Below, in pieces: positions 31,377 through 43,022 of a DNA stretch of 64,000 bases (the first letter of the stretch is position 1; each line of letters opens with the position of its first letter). The notes below the pieces were generated by a model. The model saw only the letters and a program-made list of their open reading frames with translations, was not told the DNA's origin and ran no database searches. The translations under genes and the position numbers were made by a program. The stretch lies in NCBI RefSeq assembly GCF_902806685.2, contig NC_048546.1:5146001-5210000 (forward strand), given 5' to 3'. This DNA comes from Maniola hyperantus. Taxonomy: Eukaryota > Arthropoda > Insecta > Lepidoptera > Nymphalidae.

Positions 31377-32304
31377 TACTTAATATTTTCAAAGGTGTAC
31401 TTAACCAACGCCGTAGCCTATGACCAAGCCTTCTCATTCTGAGAGGAGACCCGTACTTAGTAATAAGCTTGCGATGGATAGAATTAATAATGATGATTGT
31501 GAGTTTTATTTAGTGACGCTAATTCTTCTCATTTGCGCCACACAAAATAATGTATTATGTTGGCCCTTCGTCCTTTTAACGCCACTAGTATGTTTGAAGT
31601 CGACGGGTATTACAAGTCCATTAGGTTCGCTTGCGGATATGTAATAAGCCAGCGTGTGAGACTTTCGAATGGAACAGAGGCGACCAGTTTAAAAACGTCT
31701 GAAACCGTAACGCCAAGCGATTTTGATATCCTGTGTGATACCACGTGGCATTAAATTAAATATTATGAATGTAGATAGCTAACTAATTTAGGTAAGTACT
31801 ACAACAAAGAATGTTCTTTAGTTTAGCGGCCATGTTTCTTTTGGAGCTCCTATAGAGATTTAAGTCCTTCATGTAGATAAAAAATCGGTTGCAGTCGCGG
31901 TTGCATCAATCGCATGAAATAACACCCACGTGTTTGGTACAGTCAAAATTATTATACTTTTAACAGTCTAAAGAACTTTTGACTCTCGAGGCTGGTCAAA
32001 AGTAGTTCTGACTAAAATTACGATTAATCTCTTTATCGGAATAAATTATCACTACCTACTTATAGATCAATAACATTTAATTTAAATTTAAATTTATCTA
32101 GGTATAGTAAAATTAGGTCAAATGTGGAACAGAGCGAAATCATATAAAACACTGGAGTTTGGGCTGGGCGTTGAAGAGTCAGTCAGTTAGAGACTTTCTT
32201 TATTGTAAGAATATTTCACCCCCGTATAGACAGCTTATTAAAGACAGCATAGCAATATTACAAAAAGTAAGTAAATCAGTTCAAGAGACAGGAATATTAC
32301 TAGG
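31377..32304. other. Unassigned DNA with one SINE scrap
   Basis: At 31383-31490 'gtagcctatgaccaagcctt' and TCTGAGAGGAGACCCGTACT are a + strand family C SINE fragment. The frames at 31420-31754 run across this scrap and have no known domain. Confidence 0.4.
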
Positions 32305-32540
32305 CATCATGTCTGCGACTTGGTCCGCCTGGATTTAGGTTTTTTTTTAGGTGGGAACGCTTTAGTTTTGCGGGATATTAATGTGTCTAAAAAGCTTATG
32401 TCCTTCCCCGGGATGTAAGCTAACTCTGTACCAAATTTCATCAAAATCGGTTGAACTGTTGGGCCGTGAAAAGGTAGCAGACAGATAGACAGACAGACAG
32501 AGAGACAGACACACTTTCGCATTTATAATATTAATATGGA
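32305..32540 (-). mobile_element. Helitron-like element
   Basis: 'atgtctgcgacttggtccgc' near the 3' side, GGATGTAAGCTAACTCTGTA, 'aaaatcggttgaactgttgg', (CAGA)n and 'ttataatattaatatggat' at the 5' end. The 3' CTAG is altered. Confidence 0.75.
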
Positions 32541-33069
32541 TTTGGCCACGTCAATCACGCAATATCTTTATAGTGCCGTGGCTCTCATATTTTTATTTAT
32601 CTATCCCCATTACGTTTTCGGACAAAAGACTTGGAGTGTTTAGTCGTACAGCGGGACAAATACAGCGGGTTCCCAGGCTCCGATTTGACCCTTCTGTTGT
32701 GAACCTTTAAATGGGAAATATGGGCTTAATAAGGTCATTTTGCGAAGTTCAAGTGGTATTGTTTTCTTATAAAGGAGCTATTGAAATACACATATTTCAT
32801 TTTAGCATAAACATTGAGTTAGATTTATTTCCATACCAATATTAGGTAGGTACCTATGACATAATGCAAAACACACAGATACAATTTTGCATATAAAAGT
32901 AGGTATGTTAAGTAAGTAAGTAATTTATAAGTAAATAGGTAGGAATATGTTAATAATTGCATGGTTCTCAAATAAGTTTAGCAAAACAATAGTTACAAAC
33001 GTCTATCGATTTAAAACTTCCGATCATGATAAAATAGGTAGGTATAATATTATATAAAGCGTTCAATAA
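32541..33069. other. AT-rich DNA, no gene seen
   Basis: GTAAGTAAGTAAGTA near 32908-32922 and GTAGGTAC motifs only. Confidence 0.3.
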
Positions 33070-33348
33070 AATGGTCAAGTGCGAGTCGGACTCGTGAACC
33101 TTCAAATTGACACTAAGGGTTCCGTACCATCGCGAAATAACACTTTTTTTAATTTTCATGGCGGGCATTTTTTATTTTTCATTTTTTGTTGTCATACTGG
33201 CAATAAAAATACACATTCTGTGAAAATTTCAACTCTCTACCCAGACGGTCCAAGAGATACATCCCGCTGGCAGACAGACGAACGGACGGACAGCAGAGGC
33301 TAAGTAATAGGGTCTGCTGGCACCCGTCGAGTACGGAACCCAAAAAAT
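33070..33348 (+). mobile_element. GGTTCCGTAC repeat family, variant
   Basis: 'ggtcaagtgcgagtcggact' at the start, GGGTTCCGTACCATCG inside, the 'ggcagacagacgaacggacg' run and GAGTACGGAACCC at the end. The opposed GGTTCCGTAC/GTACGGAACC segments suggest inverted ends. Confidence 0.6.
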
Positions 33349-33856
33349 GGTAGCCTGTTACCAGGGTTGGGTAAGCAATAATAATATAAACCCATTAAAA
33401 ATAAAAATCAAATACCTCCATACAATCTTTATGCCTACCCATGCATTATTTAAAAATAACGTGACAAACTGATAATAAAATAGAATTCATACTGGGGTAA
33501 GGATTAAACTAATCCTGCGTGTATCTCCATGCCCCACAAGATCACTCTAACTAGTCCAATGAATAACCATCAAGCATTCCTAAGAAGCCTGCCGCGTTTG
33601 TGTTCACTCAATGTTCACCACATAGCTTACATTGAACGAACGAGATGTAACTATTAATCACTCTAGTGAAGGAAAGAGATAGCTTAGCTAACATAAGCTT
33701 TTTCGTAAGTGAATATTTTAATGGTATTAAAAAGTTAATAAAAGACTTTATCGACAAATTCTTTTTAGTTTTATTGTACAGCTTACAGTACCTAGGTACT
33801 TTGGAATTTACATAAATTCAATAAACATCTTTTTTGAAAAGCTTTTCTCCACCATC
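33349..33856. other. AT-rich DNA, no gene seen
   Basis: Nothing recognised. Confidence 0.3.
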
Positions 33857-33915
33857 GTCAATCGATAGAAATCCACTGCTGGACATAGGTCTCTTGTAGG
33901 GACTTCCACCTTCAT
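33857..33915 (-). mobile_element. RTE-type LINE 3' end, 60 bp
   Basis: 'cgtcaatcgatagaaatcca' then CTGCTGGACATAGGTCTCTT and 'gtagggacttccac' are the reverse complement of the 3' end at 47463-47725. Confidence 0.65.
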
Positions 33916-34524
33916 AACATACCTCCTTATTCCTTTGTACATCTATACATCTAGCGGGGACCTGTATCACGGGTATCATCTAGAAGAAATAAGTACGTAA
34001 ACATCATAATAAACCGAGTATCTTAAGACGATCTCATGACTCAACCAAATGAATGATAAAGTGAAATTGTTACGAGGCCGTCCCGGAATTTCACCGGCAG
34101 CTCTCAAAAATCAAATCAAAATCTCAAATGGTAGATAACCACTAAAAGTCAATCGTTTATATACGATAACGTACTAATGAGTGTTCGAAACAAACTTATC
34201 TTGATGAGGCAGTTGGAGCGAACACCATTAATAACTCTACATAAATAATAACATCATTACACTCAAGGTGGACCACCCAAAATCATCACCTCCATTGTAC
34301 GTACTGTACTGCGATCATAAACTACGGAGATAAAGAAACGGGAGGGAAATGTGAATCGAGAAATTAAGAGAAATCAGCGTCAGAGCAACGTAGGATCACC
34401 TTCTGTACCGTTTTTCCGGGAATTGTTCTATTGTTTTTAGACTTCAAAATCCTTAATTCATAATTTCAAATGGTCACGCTGAAAAACAGTATATTTTGGA
34501 AATGTAGGTATACTAATTTAGTAG
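33916..34524. other. Unassigned DNA
   Basis: No gene or repeat partner recognised. Confidence 0.3.
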
Positions 34525-34795
34525 GAGAGCCGTGGAGACCCTGGGGCCATGGAGTCTTAGTGCTAAAAAATTTTTCGAGACATTTCACCGCGATTAATAG
34601 CCTCATCTGGTGACAGAAGGGCTGGCTCATTTTTTGCGCAACGGATCAGTCTGGCTGTCCAGCGCGGAAATTCAGCCAGTATTCTTGGCACCATACCACG
34701 CGGGCATGATTTGTATAGTAATTAGATAAGGCTAGCTTTAAGTTTTATTGTAATATTTTCATTTAAAAAAAAAATAAAAAAAAAGGCCTAACATT
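34525..34795 (+). mobile_element. LINE 3' end (family with IQRGN-type C-terminus)
   Basis: 'catctggtgacagaagggct', 'gcgcaacggatcagtctggc' and 'ttcagccagtattcttggca' correspond, with lesions, to the LINE C-terminal segment that reads LGQRISLAIQRGNAASIFG in the copy at 41690-41960. It ends in an A-rich tail at about 34765-34782. Confidence 0.6.
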
Positions 34796-34889
34796 AAAAA
34801 ATAATTAGTAGGTATTTCAAAACATACAACCACATTTTAAAGACATACCTACTATGTAGTACTACTATTTGCTACATTGAGTAAGACGC

Positions 34890-35032
34890 AAGCAGACATG
34901 TTCTAGAGCGGAGACCGGGAACAAGTTGGTAGGTAAAGATTTGACCGACGACGCGATCCACGAATCTGTAGACTGAGAAGGTGGCGAGAAGGGAGCAATG
35001 GATACATTCAGGCTATTGATGATGATGATGAT
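34890..35032 (+). mobile_element. Diverged RTE-type LINE 3' end with (GAT)n tail
   Basis: 'tagagcggagaccgggaaca' and 'ctgtagactgagaaggtggc' followed by GGCTATTGATGATGATGATG fit the R-P-x-x-G-R ... G-W tail of these reverse transcriptases, but the frame is broken. Confidence 0.5.
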
Positions 35033-35790
35033 CGTGATGATAGGAAATCTTCACCTATACCTATGTATAATAGTTATTTGTCGTTCATGTCTTGTTTTTC
35101 GAAATCTAAATATGGCCACCTTGGAATAATGTAAGTGTAGGTTTCAAGTCGTCGGCAATTTGCATACGATATGAGGCGCTAATGGTTGTAAGATACGATT
35201 TTTTCCTGAATACTTTGTACACGATCCCGGAGTATTAGCATAGATAAGGTTTAGTGTAGAGAATAAAGTTGTATCTTGTACGTCATACTGGTTTTTCTTT
35301 TGTGTAATTATTTTCGCTGATCGCCGATAAACACAGGTTCGATGAATTACGTGTACTTTGGCGGCAAACTAGGCATAATATACATTTTAATATCTGATCA
35401 TTATGACTCATTATTGTATTGTACATATAATTTTAAGATTATTCACATGCCACATGTATGAACATCGCATTATTTATTTAATATACGTGGTATTTTAGTT
35501 TTTTTTTTAAATATTAACCCCTTATTTTGATTGCGATTTTTTTATATCCTGTATTTATTCATGTCCCAAAGATTTTAAATGTGAATAACTATTTATAAAT
35601 ACATCGAGTCTTAAAGAGGTTAAATAAAAATATATACTTCTTATCCATTCCAACGGCACGATCGGGACATAATTGTACCTACAAACAATATTTATTCATG
35701 TTTTCCTACCAAGTTTAAATATACATAAAAAGATATATTTACTTACTAAAACATTGAATCAGCCTTTTGCATAACCTATTATATTTTCTA
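35033..35790. other. AT-rich DNA, no gene seen
   Basis: Nothing recognised. Confidence 0.3.
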
Positions 35791-35950
35791 CTAGCTGGTG
35801 CCTGGGACTTCGGAATAAAAGCCTATGCTACTCTCCAGGTCTTCAACTATACCCATGCAAAAAATCACGTCAAGTCCGTTGCGACGTGATTGAAGGACAA
35901 ACACACAAACCAATAAACCAACAAACAAACACACTTTCGCATTTATAAAA
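35791..35950 (-). mobile_element. Helitron-like element
   Basis: CTAG at 35791-35794 begins the reverse copy, then 'ctggtgcctgggacttcgga', 'gcaaaaaatcacgtcaagtc' and (CAAA)-rich 'caaacacactttcgcattta'. The middle is shortened. Confidence 0.7.
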
Positions 35951-36375
35951 AGGGTAGTGGTTAAATATCTGAACTCATTTCCCGGAAGTAGATACTAGTT
36001 TTTCCAATAGGTAGGTATTATATTGTTTGATGGACACACCCTAAGGTAGGTTTGATAGTGCAGATATATGGTGTATAAGTAGGGCACTACAAGGGGCTGT
36101 CGTGTGTCAATCTTATGAGATTGCGGCTTTTTGACGTGTACCTCTTTAAATTGCCAATAAACATCCATCAAATTGATTTAAAATTCACAAAATATTATTT
36201 TATACAAAAATTAAGTAGGTTAACTTGACGACCGTGACGTGACAGTCAAAATATTATGAGAAGCCATTATCCTAATTCTTGCCAAAATGACTTATTATCA
36301 TCCATTGCTTTTTATTCCAATAACAATAAAATTTACAGAAGTCAGTGTCATATTAATGTCATTTTCTGTAAGTTT
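35951..36375. other. Unassigned DNA
   Basis: No gene or repeat partner recognised. Confidence 0.3.
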
Positions 36376-36488
36376 TAGGGCCTGTTTCACAACCGTCAGA
36401 TAAATTATTTGTCATTTTGACTTTTTTAATTTTCTAATTTTTTTCCCAATCCAAAAACTTTAATCTGGAAGTTGTGAACAAGGCCTTA
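36376..36488. mobile_element. Short MITE with TAGGGCCTGTTTCACAAC end
   Basis: TAGGGCCTGTTTCACAAC at the left pairs with the right end, which reads TAAGGCCTTGTTCACAAC in reverse, followed by further pairing CAGATAAA / CAGATTAAA. About 113 bp. Confidence 0.72.
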
Positions 36489-36649
36489 GTATACACAACT
36501 AGCAGAAGTTGCATTGCTGCGAGTCAGATCCAGTGCATTAGATTTGTTAGGCCTAACTTCTGCTATTGCTAGTGGACGCTAGAAAAGACTGACTTTCGTA
36601 ATTAAGTAAGTAAGCATATAGTTAAGTAAGCATTTCTGTAGTTAGACTA

Positions 36650-37037
36650 CTTCCAGACAATTTATAGGATCACTTTATTGTCTGTCTGGTCGTCTGTCTG
36701 TCTGTCGGTCTGTCAAGAAACCTACAGGCTACTTCCCGTTGACTTAGAATCATGATATTTGGCTGGTAAGTAGGTCTTATAACAGATGTAAGGGGAAAAA
36801 TCTGAAAACCGTGAAGTAAGTCACACAAAAAAATTGTATGAACTAATAAATAATTAGTATTAAGTAATAAGATAACTATAGCAAGTGTGGTATCATATGA
36901 AAGGGCTTTACCTGTGCATTCTAAAACAGATTTTTATGCATCACAGTTTTTGAATTATCGTGCAAAATGTCGAAAAAGTACGACTGTAGTACGGAACCCT
37001 TGGTGAGCGAGCCTGACTCGCACTTGGTCGGTTTTTT
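36650..37037 (-). mobile_element. GGTTCCGTAC repeat family, long reverse copy
   Basis: 'ggatcactttattgtctgtc', 'cttcccgttgacttagaatc', 'catatgaaagggctttacct' and TACGGAACCCTTGGTGAGCG then 'ctgactcgcacttggtcggt' are the reverse complement of the copy at 13973-14400. Confidence 0.8.
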
Positions 37038-37381
37038 TCTCAACTAAATATACTTTATCGATAGGCTTAAGATTTTATAAAGTAGGAAATCCTAATTATG
37101 ATGATATGGAAACATTCTTTATTAATATATCCAACAAGCAATACTTAGGAATTTTGATATGTACCTAATAAGAATTATCGACGAGGCGCCAGCCGGCGCG
37201 AGTGGTTCTGCGAAATATATTATTATCTAATTATAATAAGCTGTAAATCACTGACATAGCACGAAATATGAGGTGTTACATCGCTTAGGAATCTATACCT
37301 GCATAATATCCGTACCAGGCGTGAATAGGTTGACAAGTCGATTTGCAGGATTTTTTTAAATTTCAAAATAGGCATCTGTTA
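37038..37381. other. AT-rich DNA, no gene seen
   Basis: Nothing recognised. Confidence 0.3.
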
Positions 37382-37556
37382 GGTGATTCTCTAACTCAGT
37401 GCCTAACACTAAATGATAGCCACCGAGATTAGTTAGTTCTACATTGCTGCTTCACTAGGTGATATTAAAATATTTTTTTGTAGAAAACCTTCAACGGATT
37501 TAAAAATGAGCTTCGAGCCTATCATTCAGTGTTAGAAACTGAGTTAGCGAATCACC
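37382..37556. mobile_element. MITE with GGTGATTCNCTAACTCAGT termini
   Basis: GGTGATTCTCTAACTCAGTG at the left and GGTGATTCGCTAACTCAGTT at the right in reverse, continuing with CTAACACT(A/G)AATGATAG on both arms: about 39 bp of inverted repeat with few mismatches. 175 bp, no coding capacity. Confidence 0.88.
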
Positions 37557-38063
37557 CTGCAGGATTGCTTAATTTATAGGGTGAGTAAAGCTTTTTATTT
37601 TGTTTTAATTTAATTTATGACTGTTATAAATTTTAGCTCCCTACTTACTTATGTGAATTTTAATGTAGCAATTTTCAATGTACCTACTTATATTATCTCA
37701 TGTATACCTAATGCTAGTACCTACTATAATTATATTATAATATTCTGTGGTAATTAATACATGTACTAACATGTGAAATGCAAAATAAAGAATATGAATA
37801 TGAGAATATGAATAAGTCGATAGGTCTATTTTTACCGCATACATCAAACTTGTGTTTTTAAACAACTGTCTTACGTGATGCATAAATAAATAACTCTTAC
37901 AATACTGAAGTAATGTGCATCAGCGGTTCAGTAATAAATATAATGTCACACGTCTTGTAACTTGACAACCGAAACGAAACTGAAAGTGAAAAATATCAAC
38001 ATGAAGGGTGATTTTTTTGGAAGTAGCCAGTGTGTGAAATACAGTCTATCTTTATAGTAAGTA
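37557..38063. other. AT-rich DNA, no gene seen
   Basis: A GAATATGA tandem at about 37790-37812 and otherwise nothing recognised. Confidence 0.3.
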
Positions 38064-38228
38064 TAGTACGCGACAGGTCGAGATGGCAATAGGGGTATGG
38101 GGCAGGAGGACGCCCCGCATACCCGCATGTCACCGCGCTATTCCACACTGGGCTAGCGCGGGGGCTGTGCGGGTGTGCACTGTGCAGGCCTCCCCACCCC
38201 GATTGCTATCTCGACCTATCACGTACTA
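38064..38228. mobile_element. GC-rich palindromic MITE (CGCGACAGGT family), copy 3
   Basis: AGTACGCGACAGGTCGAGAT at the left, ATCTCGACCTATCACGTACT at the right. The core has CGCCCCGCATACCCGCATGT and GGGCTAGCGCGGGGGCTGTG. The frame beginning at 38083 is composition-driven. Confidence 0.9.
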
Positions 38229-38480
38229 CTATAGTAGAGTGTCGCCTTGCCACAGCCAAGCCTTGCTTTATTTACTTCAACTAGCCGCGTCCAAACAAAG
38301 CAAGCAGCCTGAGGAGAACACGCGCATGCCTCGCGCGTTTCATCGCACCATGAATTACCTACCTATTTCGCCCGAGGCACGTGTCGCCTTGACTGAACGC
38401 TGCACCAGCCGAGTACGTATTTCAGTTGAGTCGAGCGTTCAAAATAACGTGACACGTTATATTATTCAGATGTTGTAACC
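38229..38480. other. GC-rich single-copy segment
   Basis: It is unlike the flanking AT-rich DNA and has no partner in the window. It contains GCCTCGCGCGTTTCATCGCA and GCCCGAGGCACGTGTCGCC. A + frame stays open from the preceding MITE to 38478 without a recognisable domain or convincing splice sites. Confidence 0.35.
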
Positions 38481-39054
38481 AAAGGTTAGGTTACTAGGTC
38501 CAGCTGTTAAACTTTGACCTGCAATAAAAACAAATGGTTTGCAACTTGCATAAGTCAGGATTGTAAAAAGCCCAAAATTTTACAGTTAAACTTACTTATA
38601 TTGACGGTTCAAAGTTTAACGCTTCACATAATGCAATAAATACAACGTCTATCATACAACTGGATCTAAGATTACACGAGCGTTCACTCATGGGAGGCTG
38701 TGCGAGGCTTCTCGCCTAGTATGAACCCTGCTATAGACTGCTCCCAAAATATCACTCTATACAAAAACCGTAGCGAAATTCATCATTTATGTTCCATCGT
38801 GATTGTAAATAATATGTATTTTTTTAACAATACAATTTATGAATTATTCATTCATATTGAATGTCATTTCTTTTATCGAAATATGTCATTTTATCGCAGC
38901 GCTAAAATAACACAGATCTGAAGATAAAGTATTGTGATAACAATAAGTAACTTTTATTGTTATTATTGTAAAGTAATAAATTCATTTTGGCTGTCTGACA
39001 GAGGATGGCGCCATAGAAAAATCAAGTTCCATTTTTATGAGTAAGTAGTACATA
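38481..39054. other. AT-rich DNA, no gene seen
   Basis: A small frame at 38700-38921 has no recognised product. Confidence 0.3.
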
Positions 39055-39210
39055 TAATCCGCGACAGGTCGAGATGGCGATCGGGGTATGAGGCAGGGGG
39101 ACACCCCGCACACTCGCACGTCACCCCCGCGCACTGCGTTAGCGCGGGGGATGTGCGGGTATGCGGGAGCTTCCCGTCCCCGATTGCAATCTTAACCTGT
39201 CGCGTACTAT
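39055..39210. mobile_element. GC-rich palindromic MITE (CGCGACAGGT family), copy 4
   Basis: TCCGCGACAGGTCGAGATGG at the left, CTTAACCTGTCGCGTACTAT at the right. The core contains GGGGGACACCCCGCACACTC and GCGCGGGGGATGTGCGGGTA. Confidence 0.9.
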
Positions 39211-39589
39211 AACTAGGTACTTAGATAGATAATACTATAAAAACCTATAACATAAAAAAATATAAAATAAATAAAAATAAAACTCCTTTAGTCGAAGTAG
39301 CGCGAATCTTTTTAGGTCGTTACTGTTACCATATCTGATAACGATAACAATTTCAACCAAATTATGAATGGATGCAAATGTAATAGGGACCTATTATTAT
39401 CGTGTTTATGAGTCTATAGTATTTAAACTTCATATCCTAAATACTACATGTTAGGTAGATATTTGAATATAGATAACAAATATTTGGCAAAGACATATTA
39501 CTCGATTAATGATTACCTTGTAGAGAAATTTTAGTTTTATTTTAATTTTTGACATTTGTAACATTATCATTTAAATTTGTATTTTTTTG
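39211..39589. other. AT-rich DNA, no gene seen
   Basis: Nothing recognised. Confidence 0.3.
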
Positions 39590-39772
39590 TGACTGAGTAT
39601 TTGATGTGACTAATTTTATCAAAACTATGTACACATTGTTAGGTATATCATAAGTCATAACATATTGCATGCTAATAGGCAGAATTTGGCTGTACCTTTT
39701 TGTTTTGTAATATCTGCACTGTTTACCCATATTCGCAATAAAGACATTTGAATTTGAATTTGAATTTTTCAA
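39590..39772 (+). mobile_element. Probable LINE 3' end with (TTTGAA)n tail
   Basis: GCAATAAAGACATTTGAATT followed by about four TTTGAA units is typical of the 3' terminus of some insect LINEs. The upstream sequence has lost any frame. Inference from the tail only. Confidence 0.45.
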
Positions 39773-40614
39773 AGCATTGGTAACTTAGAAAATATTAGAG
39801 GTAATCAGCTCATATCCTAAATCAGCTGTGCTTACAAGTGATTTAGAACGCTTACGCACAACAGACGGAAACGTTTAAGTGCGGAAACCAGCCCAGAATG
39901 AAGAAGAAGAAGAAGTGATTTAGAAGAAGAACCAGTCAAAATCGGTTAAGCTGATGGACCGTGAAAAGGTCCAACAGCTTAACCGATTAGGATTCGTATT
40001 TCGTAAGAATTAGTCGAATTATCAACTATCAACCTATAGAGTATACCTAATAGACGTCGCGTCCAGATTACTGGCCGTTATAGTACCTACCTAGTCTAAT
40101 ATAGTTATTTCAACAAAAGCTGTATACCTAAGCAACAAGCCTATAAGTCCATCGTAAACATAGGAGACCTCAATTAGTATTTAATCTGGTGCAAATGTCA
40201 AAGTCCTCATTAGCATCGCTTATGTAATTACTCGTACCTATTGTTTATTGAAAGTGTCATAATATTATAAGTGTAGGCAATAGGCATTCAAAAATTACGT
40301 TACTATACAACGGTGCCCGTAGGAACAGCTTACAATGGTGACAAATGGTAACCGGTATAAAATAATAGGTCTGTATTAACTGCCTTAACATTGGGCAGAA
40401 CCACAAAATAACAACGTACAGAAGGGCCAATACAGCTGAGTTTGACTTTATGTACCTAAACTTGCTAGGGCTGGCACTATTTTGTGAAAATATATGTCCA
40501 GGAATTATAATTGAAAAACACGTTTATTTTTTATAATATGATGCCCGCGATTTCGTTCCACGGTCTACCATCCTGGCCAAGTGCGGATTGGCAGAGAGTT
40601 TGTCTACCTGTGCG
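39773..40614. other. Unassigned DNA
   Basis: At about 39943-39995 a Helitron body scrap ('aaaatcggttaagctgatgg', 'accgtgaaaagg') is followed by its own partial inverse 'caacagcttaaccgatt', a small hairpin. The rest is unassigned. Confidence 0.4.
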
Positions 40615-40617
40615 TAA

Positions 40618-40777
40618 GGCTGCCTGTCCACTGGTGCGGAGCGGAGTGGAGATGTATATAGTTGACCAATCAGAGTTTTGTCAGATGACGGAATAAAATT
40701 ATCGCGTTATTTACCGACATTCTGATTGGTTTGCTCAACACATCTCCGCTCCGCTCCGCACCAGTGGACAGGCAGCC
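40618..40777. mobile_element. PIF/Harbinger-like MITE with TAA target duplication
   Basis: GGCTGCCTGTCCACTGGTGC at both ends in inverse orientation, about 37 bp with one mismatch. TAA at 40615-40617 and 40778-40780 flank it. The 3-bp TWA duplication is what PIF/Harbinger elements leave. 160 bp, no coding capacity. Confidence 0.88.
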
Positions 40778-41035
40778 TAAATCTTTGAAACTATTGTAGC
40801 GTCATAATAGGGTAGGTCATACGGTTTTTACGCAACGAAATCTCCTATGGATGCTATACACTATATATACTCTTTCTATACCATAAGGCGGTGTCAGCAG
40901 TGGCCACTGTTGACGCCGCAAACACAGCTCCCCTTATTTTACGTAAACAATCATAGTCGCACAGAAAATAAATGTGTTGCCAAAGCGGTGCCGTGCCGCC
41001 CCGTGACTGAACCCTCCCGGGTCCATCCGAAAACA

Positions 41036-41146
41036 CGCCTATGAGCGAGCACGCTGGTTTTCGCTTTTTGAATGAAACTGTCCTTCTGTACCCTTATTTA
41101 TTTTGAGGCAGAACCATTATAAGCGAACGGGTTCGCTCATAGGAGC
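41036..41146. mobile_element. Short MITE with CCTATGAGCGA termini
   Basis: GCCTATGAGCGAGCACGCT at the left and, in reverse, TCCTATGAGCGAACCCGTT at the right; TTCGCTTTTT and AAGCGAAC also pair. About 110 bp. Confidence 0.7.
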
Positions 41147-41689
41147 CGCTTCCAAATTATTTTTCTGTATTAATTATACGAAATCATGTGAAATTAGCAT
41201 ACAATATAACCTCTACATGCGGTGGCGCCGCGCGCCGGCACGCCCACGGCACACCATTAGGAAATTTAAAACACCTTGTCACACTAATTCACTGCCAATA
41301 TCCATACTAAATAACACTGTAATTAATTCCCAAATACTTTGACACGGTTCCAACTGCTAATGAAAAAGATTCGATTATAATTAATAGCATTAAAAACTGG
41401 TCGCAAGCAAGTAAACGTTATGGAGATTGCATGTTATCATTTGTTAGTGACATGTTTAATGCATCTATATTATAATAATTAAATCATTAAGCATTTTATA
41501 AATTACTCCCTGGTCGGACACGTTAAAAAATTCGACCGTATTTGTCTGAGAATTTATCAAATTGGACTTGAAAAGAAATGGTCAAGTTTTCCATAAGTGG
41601 ATTGGTTTAAAAGATGGTGGGTTTATGGTTATCTACTTAGGTCCACAAAGATAATACATATTATTATATTCCATTATTATTATACATAG
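41147..41689. other. Unassigned DNA
   Basis: A short GC-rich piece at 41221-41262 (GGCGCCGCGCGCCGGCACGC) in otherwise AT-rich DNA. No gene is seen. Confidence 0.3.
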
Positions 41690-41960
41690 TCGACATCACA
41701 GAAGACCGAAGAGCTGGCAGCTACCTCGGACAAAGAATTAGCCTAGCTATTCAAAGGGGGAACGCTGCCAGTATCTTCGGAATCTTGCCTAAAGGGACTC
41801 CTTTTAATAATATATTTTAGTTATAATATTATATTTTTTAAGGTTTTAGTTTTAGTTTAAATTATTAATTAATTAACTTTTAATTTGTATCTTTTAAAAT
41901 GTAATACATATTATAAAGTTAGCTTATTGTAATATTTTTAATAACAATAATATTTTCAAG
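41690..41960 (+). mobile_element. LINE 3' end (IQRGN-type C-terminus)
   Basis: Translates as DITEDRRAGSYLGQRI, then SLAIQRGNAASIFGILPKG and stop near 41819, a C-terminal tail I associate with lepidopteran LINE proteins. An AT-rich 3' UTR follows. Same family as 34525-34795 but better preserved. 5'-truncated. Confidence 0.7.
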
Positions 41961-42904
41961 AGTAAGAGGGAATTAATCTTCTCTATTAATATTTTACCAT
42001 AATAATCGGAGTATCTGGAACACTTTGCACGTTAACCTGTTTCTGAAAAATCAGTAATTCTGACTATGGACTTTCAAACGATAAGCTGGAAAGCGTTGAA
42101 AATCTTGTAAAACATTGTTATTTAGTTATAGTACATACCTACAGTAATTATTATTAGCATGAGACCTCGATTACCAGTTAACGCGGAGATGTATAAAATG
42201 CGGCATATAAATCTCGGCAGAAGATCAGTTCCGGCCGTTATTAGCCCTAATCTGTATTCTGTAGTACATATCTCCACATCTCTACCCACTTATCGCACCT
42301 TTGCCTTGCCACATGATCTATACTAGTTTTTCCCGCAGTATTACTCATGGCGAAGAGTATAATAGTTCTTTGTGTTACAAGGAACCAAAGCAAAGTGAAG
42401 GCGTTATTTTGAATTCAGAGCGCAGCGAAGGATTCTGAAGTAAAATCCTGAGCGTATAGCGGAATTCAATATACGCTGCCCGAGAACAAAATAATATTAT
42501 GAACACACCCTCCTTAAATATCTATTGTCAGAATACCTACCTACTTATTATAATAATGTTATTCTTTTTAAGTACATACTTACAGACAAACATCAAAACC
42601 GTTTTGATTGTATCGATCAAATGAAATAAATAACGAATCAGTACAAGCGTAATGGTAGAGCGCGCGAACTTCTCAAATTGATATCAATTACAATGAATTA
42701 CAATGAAAATTGAATACCTACCGCGAAGGGGCTGTAATTACAGAATGCGCCTATTTAGCGCCTTGATTCATTGCGTGCTGTAATATAGTGGGAGGTTATA
42801 AGACCCGTCTTATCAATTCCCTTTGATAGGTAGGTATTAAAGAGCCTTTATAAAATAAGAAAAAAAATTAAAACGATTTCTCGTTATTCAACTACCCACT
42901 GCTC
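41961..42904. other. Unassigned DNA
   Basis: No repeat partner or gene recognised. Confidence 0.3.
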
Positions 42905-43022
42905 ACTATGAAGGGCCGTGCGCCACCTGAATCTAGCGGCTCTCTGCAACTCTTTTGATTTTGTCTGTCTACCAATTGGCGGATCTTCTAACACTGCGTT
43001 TTCTGTTGCGAGGTCTAAACAT
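42905..43022 (-). mobile_element. RTE-type LINE C-terminal fragment
   Basis: In reverse it reads AGAGTTGCAGAGAGCCGCTA and 'gaagatccgccaattggtag', corresponding to the RRSVRR..NWTDKIKRVAESR segment of the copy at 47463-47725. Broken and short. Confidence 0.65.

Noticed and set aside
38083..38478. 131-residue + frame
   Set aside because: The first third lies in the GC-rich MITE and the rest has no domain; open because of base composition.
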